This document shows positions 1 to 6,617 of a stretch of DNA of 26,015 nt, one piece after another; the stretch's first letter is position 1; the number at the start of each line of letters is the position of its first letter. A model generated the notes under the pieces. That model searched no databases and was not told the origin of the DNA. It saw only the letters and a list, made by a program, of their open reading frames with translations. Origin of the DNA: a virus; the IMG/VR virus record IMGVR_UViG_3300037805_000095, positions 1 through 26,015 of that record; one strand, given 5' to 3'. The translations under genes were made by a program, and so were the position numbers.

Positions 1-71
1 TCATTCATAGCATCTAAACGGACATTAGAGATAGCATCTAACATTTCTTGGTATTCTTCTAATTTGTTCAT
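1..71 (-). CDS. Partial gene, N-terminus only, unknown product
   Basis: An ATG at 71 opens a frame that runs off the left edge of the window, giving 23 residues starting MNKLEEYQEMLDAISNVRLD. The start is supported by an AGGAAAT Shine-Dalgarno-like stretch just upstream and by a consensus early promoter at 98-126. The visible segment is acidic and probably helical. Too little is present to assign a family. Confidence 0.65.
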   Translation of the reverse strand, partial: MNKLEEYQEMLDAISNVRLDAMN

Positions 72-97
72 ATTGTATTTCCTAAAAAGTAAGACTA

Positions 98-126
98 ATT
101 ATAACTTAGTTTGTTCTCAATGTCAA
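98..126 (-). promoter_or_regulatory. Early sigma-70-type promoter for the partial left-edge gene
   Basis: On the minus strand there is TTGACA (121-126), a 17-base spacer and TATAAT (98-103), a perfect consensus. It sits between the stop of the methylase motif-I gene and the ATG at 71. The downstream AGTCTTACTTTT leader resembles other promoters in the window. Confidence 0.85.
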
Positions 127-134
127 CCTTTATT

Positions 135-578
135 TTACTTTTTATTTTCAAAGAATTGATCTAAGTTCAACTTCTCACCAAATGAGTAATCATAAGTCAA
201 TGCATCTGCACAAACAATATTTTTCTCTACAATAGTTCTAAACTCTTCGTGACCACATAACAACCTATCCCTAGTTACCAATACGTTATCTAGCATCAAG
301 TCAACACCATATGTAGTTTGTAGAGACTGCTCAAGAGAACTACCATTTTCAATCTTCCTGATTATAACTTCCCCAAGGAACTGACCATCACCACAACTTG
401 GATCTAGGAATGTCCTCATAGTATCAGTAAACTTTTCAATTGGGATTTTATCAAGAATCTCTCTGACCAAAGGTGTCGGGGTAAACACCTCACCAGTTGA
501 CTTGACTCTAGATTTCTCACGGGCAACACCAGACATGTATTCACGATCACGGATATGCTTTATTACATTTTCTATCAT
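135..578 (-). CDS. N6-adenine DNA methylase, AdoMet-binding half (split subunit)
   Basis: This 147-aa protein carries only the front half of an Eco57I/N6_Mtase-type adenine methyltransferase. TGEVFTP (28-34) is motif X, LDPSCGDGQF (58-67) is motif I that binds AdoMet, YGVDLM (90-95) is motif II, and ADAL (124-127) is motif III. It ends before the catalytic [DN]PPY motif, which sits instead in the gene transcribed just before it (589-1665). The gap between the two genes is 10 bases, and AAGGAACC spanning the upstream stop serves as ribosome binding site. The two proteins together would make one complete enzyme, so a heterodimer is the natural inference. Many phages and bacteria carry short methylases of this type, so action with another partner or loss of function cannot be excluded. 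Confidence 0.8.
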   Translation of the reverse strand: MIENVIKHIRDREYMSGVAREKSRVKSTGEVFTPTPLVREILDKIPIEKFTDTMRTFLDPSCGDGQFLGEVIIRKIENGSSLEQSLQTTYGVDLMLDNVLVTRDRLLCGHEEFRTIVEKNIVCADALTYDYSFGEKLNLDQFFENKK

Positions 579-588
579 ATGGGGTTCC

Positions 589-1665
589 TTATTTTCCTTC
601 GATTAGATTTATTTCTTCCTCAGTTAATCCGAACTCAGCATAGATTTCTTCGTCAGTCCACTCTCTATTTACATCTAGAACGGGTATAGTATGTTGTCTT
701 TGAGCAATAAGGAATACAAGTTTTGTATTCCTATAATTTTCGCCAATGTATTGAAATAATTTCGATGTATTCCATAGATCTCTAATCTTGGTCAGTTCTT
801 CTACACCACCTGTGATGTAAAAATAAGCAGGGGAAACTTCTTCTGTTGTTATCAGCAAGTTCTTGTCGGATACACAGAACTTCTTGTAGTTGTTCATACA
901 AAGTTTCAACGAGTTATCGATCACCTTGCTAGAATACATAACCTCGTGTGCTTTACTATTCCATATAACAGGGATAGGGTGGGATTCTGATTGTATAGAA
1001 ACAACGTCAGACTTCCTTCTACCTTGCCTCTTTATGGTGTATCTAGAGTGATCGCTATTGATAAACTTGCTGACGATACTATCTCGAGTCGTTGATTCTA
1101 ACATCATACCAGCTGTATATTGTACAACCTTTGTTTCGCCAGATGCCATCACGAACGTTGTAGGATCCTTAGATATCGTGTTTTTCAATCTCCAAGAACA
1201 TATCTTCACCCCAACATTGAAATGCTTATCGGTGGTTTCATCGTAACTGATAAATGCTTTTTGCTCGAGTATCTTTTGAAGTTTATTAGTGGTCTTGTTT
1301 ACGATCTTGTTTGACAACGATCCTTGCACGATAGTCCGAGGGCATATAAACATTATCTCACCACCATCTACCAACAATTCTTCGATACATTTGATCGCAA
1401 TGACATTCCATAACTTTATGTTATCTGATGCTCCTTGATACGGTGGATTTCCTACTATAACGTCAAATTGCATATGATCTAGTTCTCCTTCTAATAACTG
1501 TTGTACTGTATATAGTGTCGCTTGAGGCATGTAGTCGCCCATGATTAAATCTGCTTCCTTTGCCACCACCACAATCAGATTTGACTTATCTTTGTATTCA
1601 TTGTATTTCTGTTGTAACTCACTTAGAAACACTTGGCCACGGTAAATCAACATCACATTTTTCAT
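589..1665 (-). CDS. N6-adenine DNA methylase, catalytic NPPY half with putative target recognition
   Basis: This 358-aa protein has the catalytic motif IV NPPYQ at 73-77 (FDVIVGNPPYQ context). A helix (LWNVIAIKCIEEL) and the strand DGGEIMFICP follow, matching motifs V-VI of Eco57I-like adenine methylases. The rest has no motif I and probably contains the target recognition domain. There is no DPxxGxG AdoMet site anywhere in it. That site lies in the next gene (135-578), so the gene order is the reverse of the domain order in an intact enzyme. The start follows a purine-rich leader and a promoter at 1708-1736, making this the first gene of a two-gene transcript. The first 60 residues are not recognised. 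Confidence 0.75.
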   Translation of the reverse strand: MKNVMLIYRGQVFLSELQQKYNEYKDKSNLIVVVAKEADLIMGDYMPQATLYTVQQLLEGELDHMQFDVIVGNPPYQGASDNIKLWNVIAIKCIEELLVDGGEIMFICPRTIVQGSLSNKIVNKTTNKLQKILEQKAFISYDETTDKHFNVGVKICSWRLKNTISKDPTTFVMASGETKVVQYTAGMMLESTTRDSIVSKFINSDHSRYTIKRQGRRKSDVVSIQSESHPIPVIWNSKAHEVMYSSKVIDNSLKLCMNNYKKFCVSDKNLLITTEEVSPAYFYITGGVEELTKIRDLWNTSKLFQYIGENYRNTKLVFLIAQRQHTIPVLDVNREWTDEEIYAEFGLTEEEINLIEGK

Positions 1666-1707
1666 AATATAGGTCTCTCTCTGTTGGATTATTTATTTTA
1701 TATAGAT

Positions 1708-1736
1708 ATTATACTATAGAATATCCTATAAGTCAA
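1708..1736 (-). promoter_or_regulatory. Early promoter of the split methylase pair
   Basis: TTGACT (1731-1736), 17 bases, TATAAT (1708-1713) on the minus strand, 43 bases upstream of the ATG at 1665. The leader contains a GAGAGAGA tract near the ribosome binding site. Confidence 0.8.
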
Positions 1737-1744
1737 CCTTTGTT

Positions 1745-3922
1745 TTAATCTTCAAGACCTAAGAAAATCTGTATTTTTCTAAGTGTCACAACTTCGTTTT
1801 GTGATTCTGCATCTTGGAAGATACGATCAACAACCTTTTTATATGCTTCATTTTCCAAATTTCTTTCAAACACTTCTTTATCAAGACGAGTGTGTTTTTT
1901 CCAAGATTCATTACTCACTGTATCAATCATATCCAATGAGACAATATTGAAATATTTTTTACATAACACTGGAAGAACTTCAAGAATAATTCTCATTGTT
2001 TTGATATATTCTAATCTTTGTTTATCAGACAACACAACTTCTTTCTTTTTATCGTCTTCCTTTTTTCCTTCTGAGATTTTTGATTCTGGTTTAGTCAAAT
2101 CAGATTTGGTGATTGCTTTCGATTGTCTTGTAGATTTACCAATCGATATATCTATTTCAATGTCAGCATCCCATAATTTGGCATTGATATAACCTTCTTG
2201 TCTTGTCACTTCCATCAAACCATCGATCAGTTCGTTTATATCCAAAGTAAGTTTTTCTGTTGGTCCTTTTTCATTCAGAACGAATGCATTGAAGGTATTG
2301 AAATCCTGCCAGAAACGATGACCCTTTGAGATCAAATTATCATTGCTAGAATTTTCTACATTATCGTTTTCGATAAGGAACATATCTTCAGCAAGACCGA
2401 TACGCTCAAAACTGGCACGGATAATGTTAGCAGAATCCTTTCCTTCTTTCCATGTCAAACAACGACTCATCTTTTGGTAATCAGCAGAGGATATAGCACC
2501 GTCTTTGAAAATAACAACACGATCAATCTCAGGGATACTGAACGATCTACTTGCCATTTGGCGGCTGAAGATAACCAATTTACGAGTATCGTTCGACTTG
2601 ATCATTTCTTTCAATACTTTATTCACATGACGTTCAGCATCATTATTTGAAGTTTCTTTAGACGTAAGCAACATTGTTTTGATAGTGGATGAACGTGTAT
2701 CACTATAATGTTCAACGAACTGGTCAAGGTGTGTATTGTTTTCTGTATTGATAAAGATCATAGTTGCTTCATTATCAGTCAGATCTAGTTTACAGTTCTT
2801 GCCAACGAACTGGTCTACATAGTCTGCTAGATTGCTATGGTGATCAGCATCGGCGAACGATTGTGTGATATTTAATTTCTTTTCATCAGCAGACATTACT
2901 AATTGGATGTCTGTAAATTTGCGATGAACGACCATTTCACCCTTAGCCATTTCAATCATATCTGTATAGTTCATATGCCCAAAAAATGTATTTTCTTCGG
3001 TGCTTTCTTTACGGATAATCTTGTTTCCTTTGTTGATGTTTGTTCCAGACATTACAACGATTTTGACGATGTTACATTTCTCTTGGATGGCTTTGTGTTT
3101 AGCACGACTGTTCTCAGTATGAGCACCCATATCAGCCTCGTCAGTAACAAGGATAACATTGTGATGGCTTTGGATTTTTGAACTAAGATTCGTCAATACC
3201 GAGTCATCACCTTGGTATAAAGTCGCTTCAACAATCTCGAAATCATATCCAACATTTTTATAAGAACTTATGAAAGAAGCGTCACTGCCTTTGCTTTTTG
3301 AAGAAATTACCAACACAAGGTTATCATACTTTTTTGTTAGTTCTTGGGCATATTCTAGCATCAAATATGTTTTACCGAATCTAGGGCATAGACTCAACAA
3401 GTTGTAATACTTATCAGATGATAACATTTTAGATAGAATGGTTCTTTGTGGTAATCTAAGACTGATAACTCTTCTTGCTTTTTTGCCTAGAAGAGAATTA
3501 ATTGCTTTGTTTTTTGCATCATTTAAACGAGTCTCAAGAGCAGCAAGAAAATCTTTATTTTCAAGCAGACTATCTTCATAAGGCAGATCCAGACTTTCAA
3601 CAATGTCTTCGATACGAACCCAAGTCCACTCTCCGCGTTTACGGTCTTTTCTTGTATATGCTTCAAAGTTGGGGTATTCGTGAATAACATTACGAATCTT
3701 ATCGTCAAGTTTTACATCACTGTTGTTATCAACAGATATTTCACTAACAATAATAAGAGTCGAAGTGGTAGACGAAATATCTTGATCTTTTACTCGACCT
3801 TTGGTGTCTATTAATGTTTGACCATTCTTTACTTTCAACCATCCTGGTTTTTGCTTTTCAGAATAAGCAAATTCAGTTTCACAAGTGTAAGCATATTGGT
3901 AGTTTATTTTATTTGTTTTCAT
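1745..3922 (-). CDS. GIY-YIG-like nuclease fused to SF2 DEAD-box helicase, restriction-type
   Basis: This is a 725-aa protein. The N-terminus (about 8-110) fits the T5orf172/GIY-YIG nuclease pattern: YAYT (10-13), PGWLKV (26-31), the catalytic-type Arg in GRVKDQ (R43), a His in VIHEY (H81) and the Glu of GEWTW (E98). The SF2 helicase core follows. Its Walker A is the PRFGKT variant (180-185), motif II is VTDEAD (DEAD at 261-264), motif III is MSGT, and a C-terminal RecA-like domain has SADYQKMSRCL near 479-489 (motif VI). A lysine/glutamate linker near 640 precedes a helical tail. The start is the ATG at 3922. Reading further upstream only translates the promoter, with TTG in the -35 box. Lying next to a DNA methylase suggests a restriction or restriction-like role. 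An anti-host or repair helicase is the alternative. Confidence 0.75.
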   Translation of the reverse strand: MKTNKINYQYAYTCETEFAYSEKQKPGWLKVKNGQTLIDTKGRVKDQDISSTTSTLIIVSEISVDNNSDVKLDDKIRNVIHEYPNFEAYTRKDRKRGEWTWVRIEDIVESLDLPYEDSLLENKDFLAALETRLNDAKNKAINSLLGKKARRVISLRLPQRTILSKMLSSDKYYNLLSLCPRFGKTYLMLEYAQELTKKYDNLVLVISSKSKGSDASFISSYKNVGYDFEIVEATLYQGDDSVLTNLSSKIQSHHNVILVTDEADMGAHTENSRAKHKAIQEKCNIVKIVVMSGTNINKGNKIIRKESTEENTFFGHMNYTDMIEMAKGEMVVHRKFTDIQLVMSADEKKLNITQSFADADHHSNLADYVDQFVGKNCKLDLTDNEATMIFINTENNTHLDQFVEHYSDTRSSTIKTMLLTSKETSNNDAERHVNKVLKEMIKSNDTRKLVIFSRQMASRSFSIPEIDRVVIFKDGAISSADYQKMSRCLTWKEGKDSANIIRASFERIGLAEDMFLIENDNVENSSNDNLISKGHRFWQDFNTFNAFVLNEKGPTEKLTLDINELIDGLMEVTRQEGYINAKLWDADIEIDISIGKSTRQSKAITKSDLTKPESKISEGKKEDDKKKEVVLSDKQRLEYIKTMRIILEVLPVLCKKYFNIVSLDMIDTVSNESWKKHTRLDKEVFERNLENEAYKKVVDRIFQDAESQNEVVTLRKIQIFLGLED

Positions 3923-3956
3923 AATATATTTCCAAAGTTTCTCAAAAGTATGACTC

Positions 3957-3985
3957 ATTATCCCATGTATCGACTTCCATGTCAA
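3957..3985 (-). promoter_or_regulatory. Early promoter cassette, copy with GATAAT
   Basis: TTGACA (3980-3985), 17 bases, GATAAT (3957-3962), with TG one base before the -10 (extended -10). The conserved unit from the start codon to beyond the -35 (about 3920-3990) differs by a single visible base from the copy at 4503-4572 across the shared leader. It drives the nuclease-helicase gene. Confidence 0.85.
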
Positions 3986-3998
3986 CGACTATTTTCAT

Positions 3999-4505
3999 TT
4001 ATTTTACAAGGACTCTGTAGTGTAGACATTGAACTTCACCTTCTGCCATTATGGTCCTTACAGTGACTTGACGATCCTCACATTGGATGTATCCATTGAT
4101 GTTTCCATCACTAGCAATAAACAAGTAAGAACCATCAACAACCTTACCACCTTTCTTTTCGACCCTGAAGATAAGTTTTTCTTTCTTTTTCTCAACTTCT
4201 TTATCAAGGAAGTCACTAAGGTTGAATGGGTGTCTTGGGTTGTTATGTTTGTAGATAATATCTACGGTTGCTGCTGTCATAGACTGTCTGTGTCTTTTGT
4301 AGTTTTCTTGTGCTTCTACATAGTCGGCAGGTCGTATGTCTTCTGGTTCGCTCATTCGTCTGGTAAATAACTTATATTTTTTCATCAAGTCGTCACGTAT
4401 AGTTCGTAAACGGTTATCTTCTTTTGCTGTTGCTATGTAATAATCGGTGGTCTTTTCCTTCCATGTTGCTAAGAAGGTATCTAATGCGTCTGTTGGGTTA
4501 TTCAT
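3999..4505 (-). CDS. Unknown phage protein, 168 aa
   Basis: No family is recognised. The protein is charged. Its N-terminal two thirds look helical, with a lysine/glutamate-rich stretch near residues 105-113. A probable beta-rich end follows, including YLFIASDGNINGYIQ. The start is the ATG at 4505, preceded by GGAAATATATT. A longer frame back to 4571 is an artefact that translates the promoter repeat (KSIHGIMSHTFEKLWKYI). It has its own promoter and lies between the nuclease-helicase gene and a GC-richer unknown, so it is an independently regulated accessory gene. There are no membrane segments or signal peptide. Confidence 0.7.
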   Translation of the reverse strand: MNNPTDALDTFLATWKEKTTDYYIATAKEDNRLRTIRDDLMKKYKLFTRRMSEPEDIRPADYVEAQENYKRHRQSMTAATVDIIYKHNNPRHPFNLSDFLDKEVEKKKEKLIFRVEKKGGKVVDGSYLFIASDGNINGYIQCEDRQVTVRTIMAEGEVQCLHYRVLVK

Positions 4506-4539
4506 AATATATTTCCAAAGTTTCTCAAAAGTATGACTC

Positions 4540-4568
4540 ATTATCCCATGTATCGACTTCCTTGTCAA
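4540..4568 (-). promoter_or_regulatory. Early promoter cassette, copy with GATAAT
   Basis: TTGACA (4563-4568), 17 bases, GATAAT (4540-4545), extended -10 TG. AAATAAGTG lies immediately upstream of the -35, as in at least four other copies. It drives the 168-aa gene. Confidence 0.85.
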
Positions 4569-4577
4569 CACTTATTT

Positions 4578-4967
4578 TCATTTTATTTTCAAATGCAAGG
4601 TTTTAAGGGATTCAAAGGTTTCGTCTCCATCCAGATAGTGTGCCTCAAATTCAGCATCGGCTCTATCGATAGCAATCACGGTATTACGCACCTTTCTCTC
4701 GGCAACACGATGTAACAAAGGATCCGCAACATCATTTAAACGAGCAGTGACTTGGCGGCTTCCAAAATGGCGAACACATTTAGCAATATCTTTAAGATGC
4801 CCCCCACTCAACACGCTAACGATGAACGCTTTTGAAGGCATATTACGATTACTCCAATCATAAGGCTTTGCCATGCCCAATAACTCGGACAACGATGTGT
4901 CACCTGCTTCAGTAGGGGTTGGATAGAACTCGTGCTCTTCTTTATCTTCAGGCTTTCTATAGCGCAT
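4578..4967 (-). CDS. Unknown 129-aa protein, GC-richer than its surroundings
   Basis: The start at 4967 has a GAGGGG ribosome binding site 4-5 bases upstream. The product is soluble and charged, with an acidic N-terminus containing PTPTEAGDTSLSELL. A central helical stretch contains HLKDIAKCVRHFGSRQVTAR and could be a DNA-binding or protein-binding helix pair. No family is recognised. By eye the GC content is clearly higher than in the neighbouring genes, which suggests recent acquisition. It follows the 72-aa gene at 5027-5245 and probably shares its promoter (5278-5305), since no convincing promoter lies in the 59-base gap. Confidence 0.65.
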   Translation of the reverse strand: MRYRKPEDKEEHEFYPTPTEAGDTSLSELLGMAKPYDWSNRNMPSKAFIVSVLSGGHLKDIAKCVRHFGSRQVTARLNDVADPLLHRVAERKVRNTVIAIDRADAEFEAHYLDGDETFESLKTLHLKIK

Positions 4968-5026
4968 TTATCCCCTCTTTCGTTATTCTAACTGAAATCC
5001 AATATATTGAACTCTAATTGCTGTCA

Positions 5027-5245
5027 TTATGCGATATCCAACTGGATATCGAAGCCTAGCCATTTTCCGCATAGACCTGATGGAGAGACACCACCGCTAT
5101 TTCTCATAGTTTCTAAAGAGTTTAATGCTGATCTGGCAGCATCATTGAAATTATCAAATGTGCCTAAGCCTTGGCGTATTTCTTTAGCAGTTGTATAGAA
5201 TGATACATAATCTACGATAATTCTGATTTTAGTAGTTGCTTTCAT
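5027..5245 (-). CDS. Unknown small protein, 72 aa
   Basis: It is read from the ATG at 5245 (MKATTKIRIIVDY). A GTG four codons upstream is possible, but it would use up the GTGAGA that serves as ribosome binding site. The product looks like a small alpha/beta protein: a beta strand, then a helix with FNDAARSALNSLETM, then a strand. The last codons contain an 8-bp inverted repeat (about 5032-5051) with no T tract. First gene of a two-gene unit with 4578-4967. Function unknown. Confidence 0.6.
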   Translation of the reverse strand: MKATTKIRIIVDYVSFYTTAKEIRQGLGTFDNFNDAARSALNSLETMRNSGGVSPSGLCGKWLGFDIQLDIA

Positions 5246-5277
5246 GTTATTTCTCACTTTATTGATTTGATGAGTCT

Positions 5278-5305
5278 ATTATACCAGAATCTGCGGGGAT
5301 GTCAA
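5278..5305 (-). promoter_or_regulatory. Early promoter with 16-base spacer
   Basis: TTGACA (5300-5305), 16 bases, TATAAT (5278-5283), with TGG directly before the -10 (extended -10). The upstream AAATAAGTG element is present. Drives 5027-5245 and probably 4578-4967. Confidence 0.8.
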
Positions 5306-5312
5306 CACTTAT

Positions 5313-5555
5313 TTACCATTTAGACATCTTCTGAGTGAAGTCAATTATCTTAGTTTGTACCTGTTCTTCTGTGAATCGTTGATGGACTTCACGCCAGTAT
5401 TCTTCTCCTTCTGGTGAAGCATCCCACATAAAGGCACCACCTAAACCAACCACCCTATCTTCATCATCGTGGAACGCTTCGTCCGCGTTAGTCATGAACT
5501 TCAGGGTTAGGTCATTTCTGTCTAGGAATTCTAGTAGATCGTTGGGGATATTCAT
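5313..5555 (-). CDS. Unknown acidic phage protein, 80 aa
   Basis: The product begins MNIPNDLLEFLDRNDL and contains GGAFMWDASPEGEEYWREVH, a pattern seen in small phage proteins with [FW]xWxxxPEGxxxW. Function is unknown. It starts 10 bases after the stop of 5566-5931 with no clear Shine-Dalgarno sequence, so translation is probably coupled. It is the last gene of the unit running from the promoter at 6926-6954. Confidence 0.65.
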   Translation of the reverse strand: MNIPNDLLEFLDRNDLTLKFMTNADEAFHDDEDRVVGLGGAFMWDASPEGEEYWREVHQRFTEEQVQTKIIDFTQKMSKW

Positions 5556-5565
5556 ATATTATAGG

Positions 5566-5931
5566 TTAGTTCTGTGGTGGTGTATAGGTTGTGTGAATGG
5601 CATGAACCAATCTATCATGATCAAAACCAACCACTGAGATTTCTGTGAATGTTGTGTAATCGGTATCAGATTCTCCGAATATCAATGTCCGGTATAATGG
5701 GATATTATATTTGATATGATGAATTATATAAACACCATCAGACGCTTTGATCTTCAAATATGTCTCAAAATCGTTGGTAATCATTGATACTTTGAAATCG
5801 TGTGGCTTGTAATATGAGTATTCTCCATACTCCTCGTTTATTTTTTTAATGATATCCGTTTCAGTAATTCCTAGTTGTTCTGCTGATAGTTCAAACTCTT
5901 CGTTTTTGTAGTTCTTGATAATTATCTTCAT
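5566..5931 (-). CDS. Unknown phage protein, 121 aa
   Basis: The ATG at 5931 overlaps the TGA of the preceding gene (ATGA), so translation is coupled. The product is rich in Tyr and Ile and probably alpha/beta. A short N-terminal strand (MKIIIKNY) and a helix (ITETDIIKKINEEY) are followed by several predicted strands. There is no signal peptide, metal-binding motif or nucleotide-binding motif. No family is recognised. Confidence 0.65.
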   Translation of the reverse strand: MKIIIKNYKNEEFELSAEQLGITETDIIKKINEEYGEYSYYKPHDFKVSMITNDFETYLKIKASDGVYIIHHIKYNIPLYRTLIFGESDTDYTTFTEISVVGFDHDRLVHAIHTTYTPPQN

Positions 5932-6128
5932 GGTGTTATGTCCAGTCCGCTATCAGTAGTCCTAAACAATTTACCATCACCATAAAAGGCCTTCAATTTC
6001 TTACCATCCCAAGTATTAACAACACACGCGACAGAACGTCCATCCGATAAGTTTAATCCAATAGCCACAATGTAAGCATCAAATCCACATTTGGTTTTGT
6101 AGGTTTTGCCTACTATCAATTCACACAT
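5928..6128 (-). CDS. Unknown small protein, 66 aa
   Basis: The product is probably all-beta, opening MCELIVGKTYKTKCGFDAYIV. This could be a small barrel (SH3- or OB-like), but that is only an impression. The start at 6128 has a strong purine tract, AGAGAGAGAGAGGAAAG, as ribosome binding site. It overlaps the next gene by ATGA and follows the SleB hydrolase by 25 bases. Confidence 0.65.
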   Translation of the reverse strand: MCELIVGKTYKTKCGFDAYIVAIGLNLSDGRSVACVVNTWDGKKLKAFYGDGKLFRTTDSGLDITP

Positions 6129-6145
6129 TTTCTTTCCTCTCTCTC

Positions 6146-6161
6146 TCTCAAAGTTATTTTT
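6146..6161 (-). repeat. Leader/junction repeat, copy 1
   Basis: AAAAATAACTTTGAGA on the minus strand, spanning the stop codon of the SleB gene and the leader of the 66-aa gene. An identical 16-base copy lies at 6602-6617, at the preceding gene junction. The pair suggests that gene joints, not only promoters, have been duplicated. Confidence 0.5.
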
Positions 6162-6594
6162 TATAAAAGATATGATTTTCTATTGTTGCAACATACTTTA
6201 ATGAATTTCTCCATCTTGGTTTAACATTTTTTGTATGATACCACATAGCACCTTTTGAAATCTCGTTTTTTGCTATTATAATATAAAACTCATCTACATT
6301 TTTTCGTATAACATGTAATACCTTTTTATTCCTTGCTGGTTTCCATCCATTATTATACCAAGAGAATTGCTTAGGTTGCTTTATAACATCACATAGATTT
6401 GTTGGATAATTCTTAGACTTAGATCTATTATTAACCACATCCATTATCATAAACTGTCCAAGTGTAGATTCGGATCTACCTTCATGGTACACATTTAATG
6501 CCAGACAATCCTTTTCATTATCAGTAATAACACGAGCATTGCCTATCATCGGTATCAAACATAACACCAAAAATGCTATTAATTTTATATTCAT
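6154..6594 (-). CDS. Exported SleB/CwlJ-type cell wall hydrolase
   Basis: A 146-aa protein with an N-terminal signal sequence (MNIKLIAFLVLCLIPMIGNA, cleavage about residue 20). A Hydrolase_2 (SleB/CwlJ) domain follows. LALNVYHEGR (31-40) carries the family's conserved Glu (E38). QFMIMDVVNNR matches the typical Q-x-A-x-V-x-x-NR helix, and QFSWYNN matches QFSW. The family cleaves peptidoglycan glycan strands (lytic transglycosylase-like). The signal sequence implies action in the periplasm, as a lysin exported by the host Sec system or an envelope-remodelling enzyme. It sits in an early transcription unit (promoter 6926-6954) and not in the plus-strand late group, which is unusual for an endolysin. 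Confidence 0.85.
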   Translation of the reverse strand: MNIKLIAFLVLCLIPMIGNARVITDNEKDCLALNVYHEGRSESTLGQFMIMDVVNNRSKSKNYPTNLCDVIKQPKQFSWYNNGWKPARNKKVLHVIRKNVDEFYIIIAKNEISKGAMWYHTKNVKPRWRNSLKYVATIENHIFYKK

Positions 6595-6601
6595 AATATA
6601 A

Positions 6602-6617
6602 TCTCAAAGTTATTTTT
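6602..6617 (-). repeat. Leader/junction repeat, copy 2
   Basis: Second exact copy of AAAAATAACTTTGAGA, immediately after the stop of 6616-6891 and leading into the SleB gene. Confidence 0.5.

Noticed and set aside
589-1665. Frameshift as the explanation for the two methylase genes
   Set aside because: A frameshift would leave the halves in domain order. Here the C-terminal half comes first, and each gene has its own start and stop.
3523-3708. Minus-strand frame inside the nuclease-helicase gene
   Set aside because: Out-of-frame shadow of a well-supported gene with no start signal.
5032-5051. Inverted repeat CGATATCC-AACT-GGATATCG
   Set aside because: It lies in the last codons of the 72-aa gene and has no T tract in either direction. 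It is not convincing as a terminator, though it could be a weak one.
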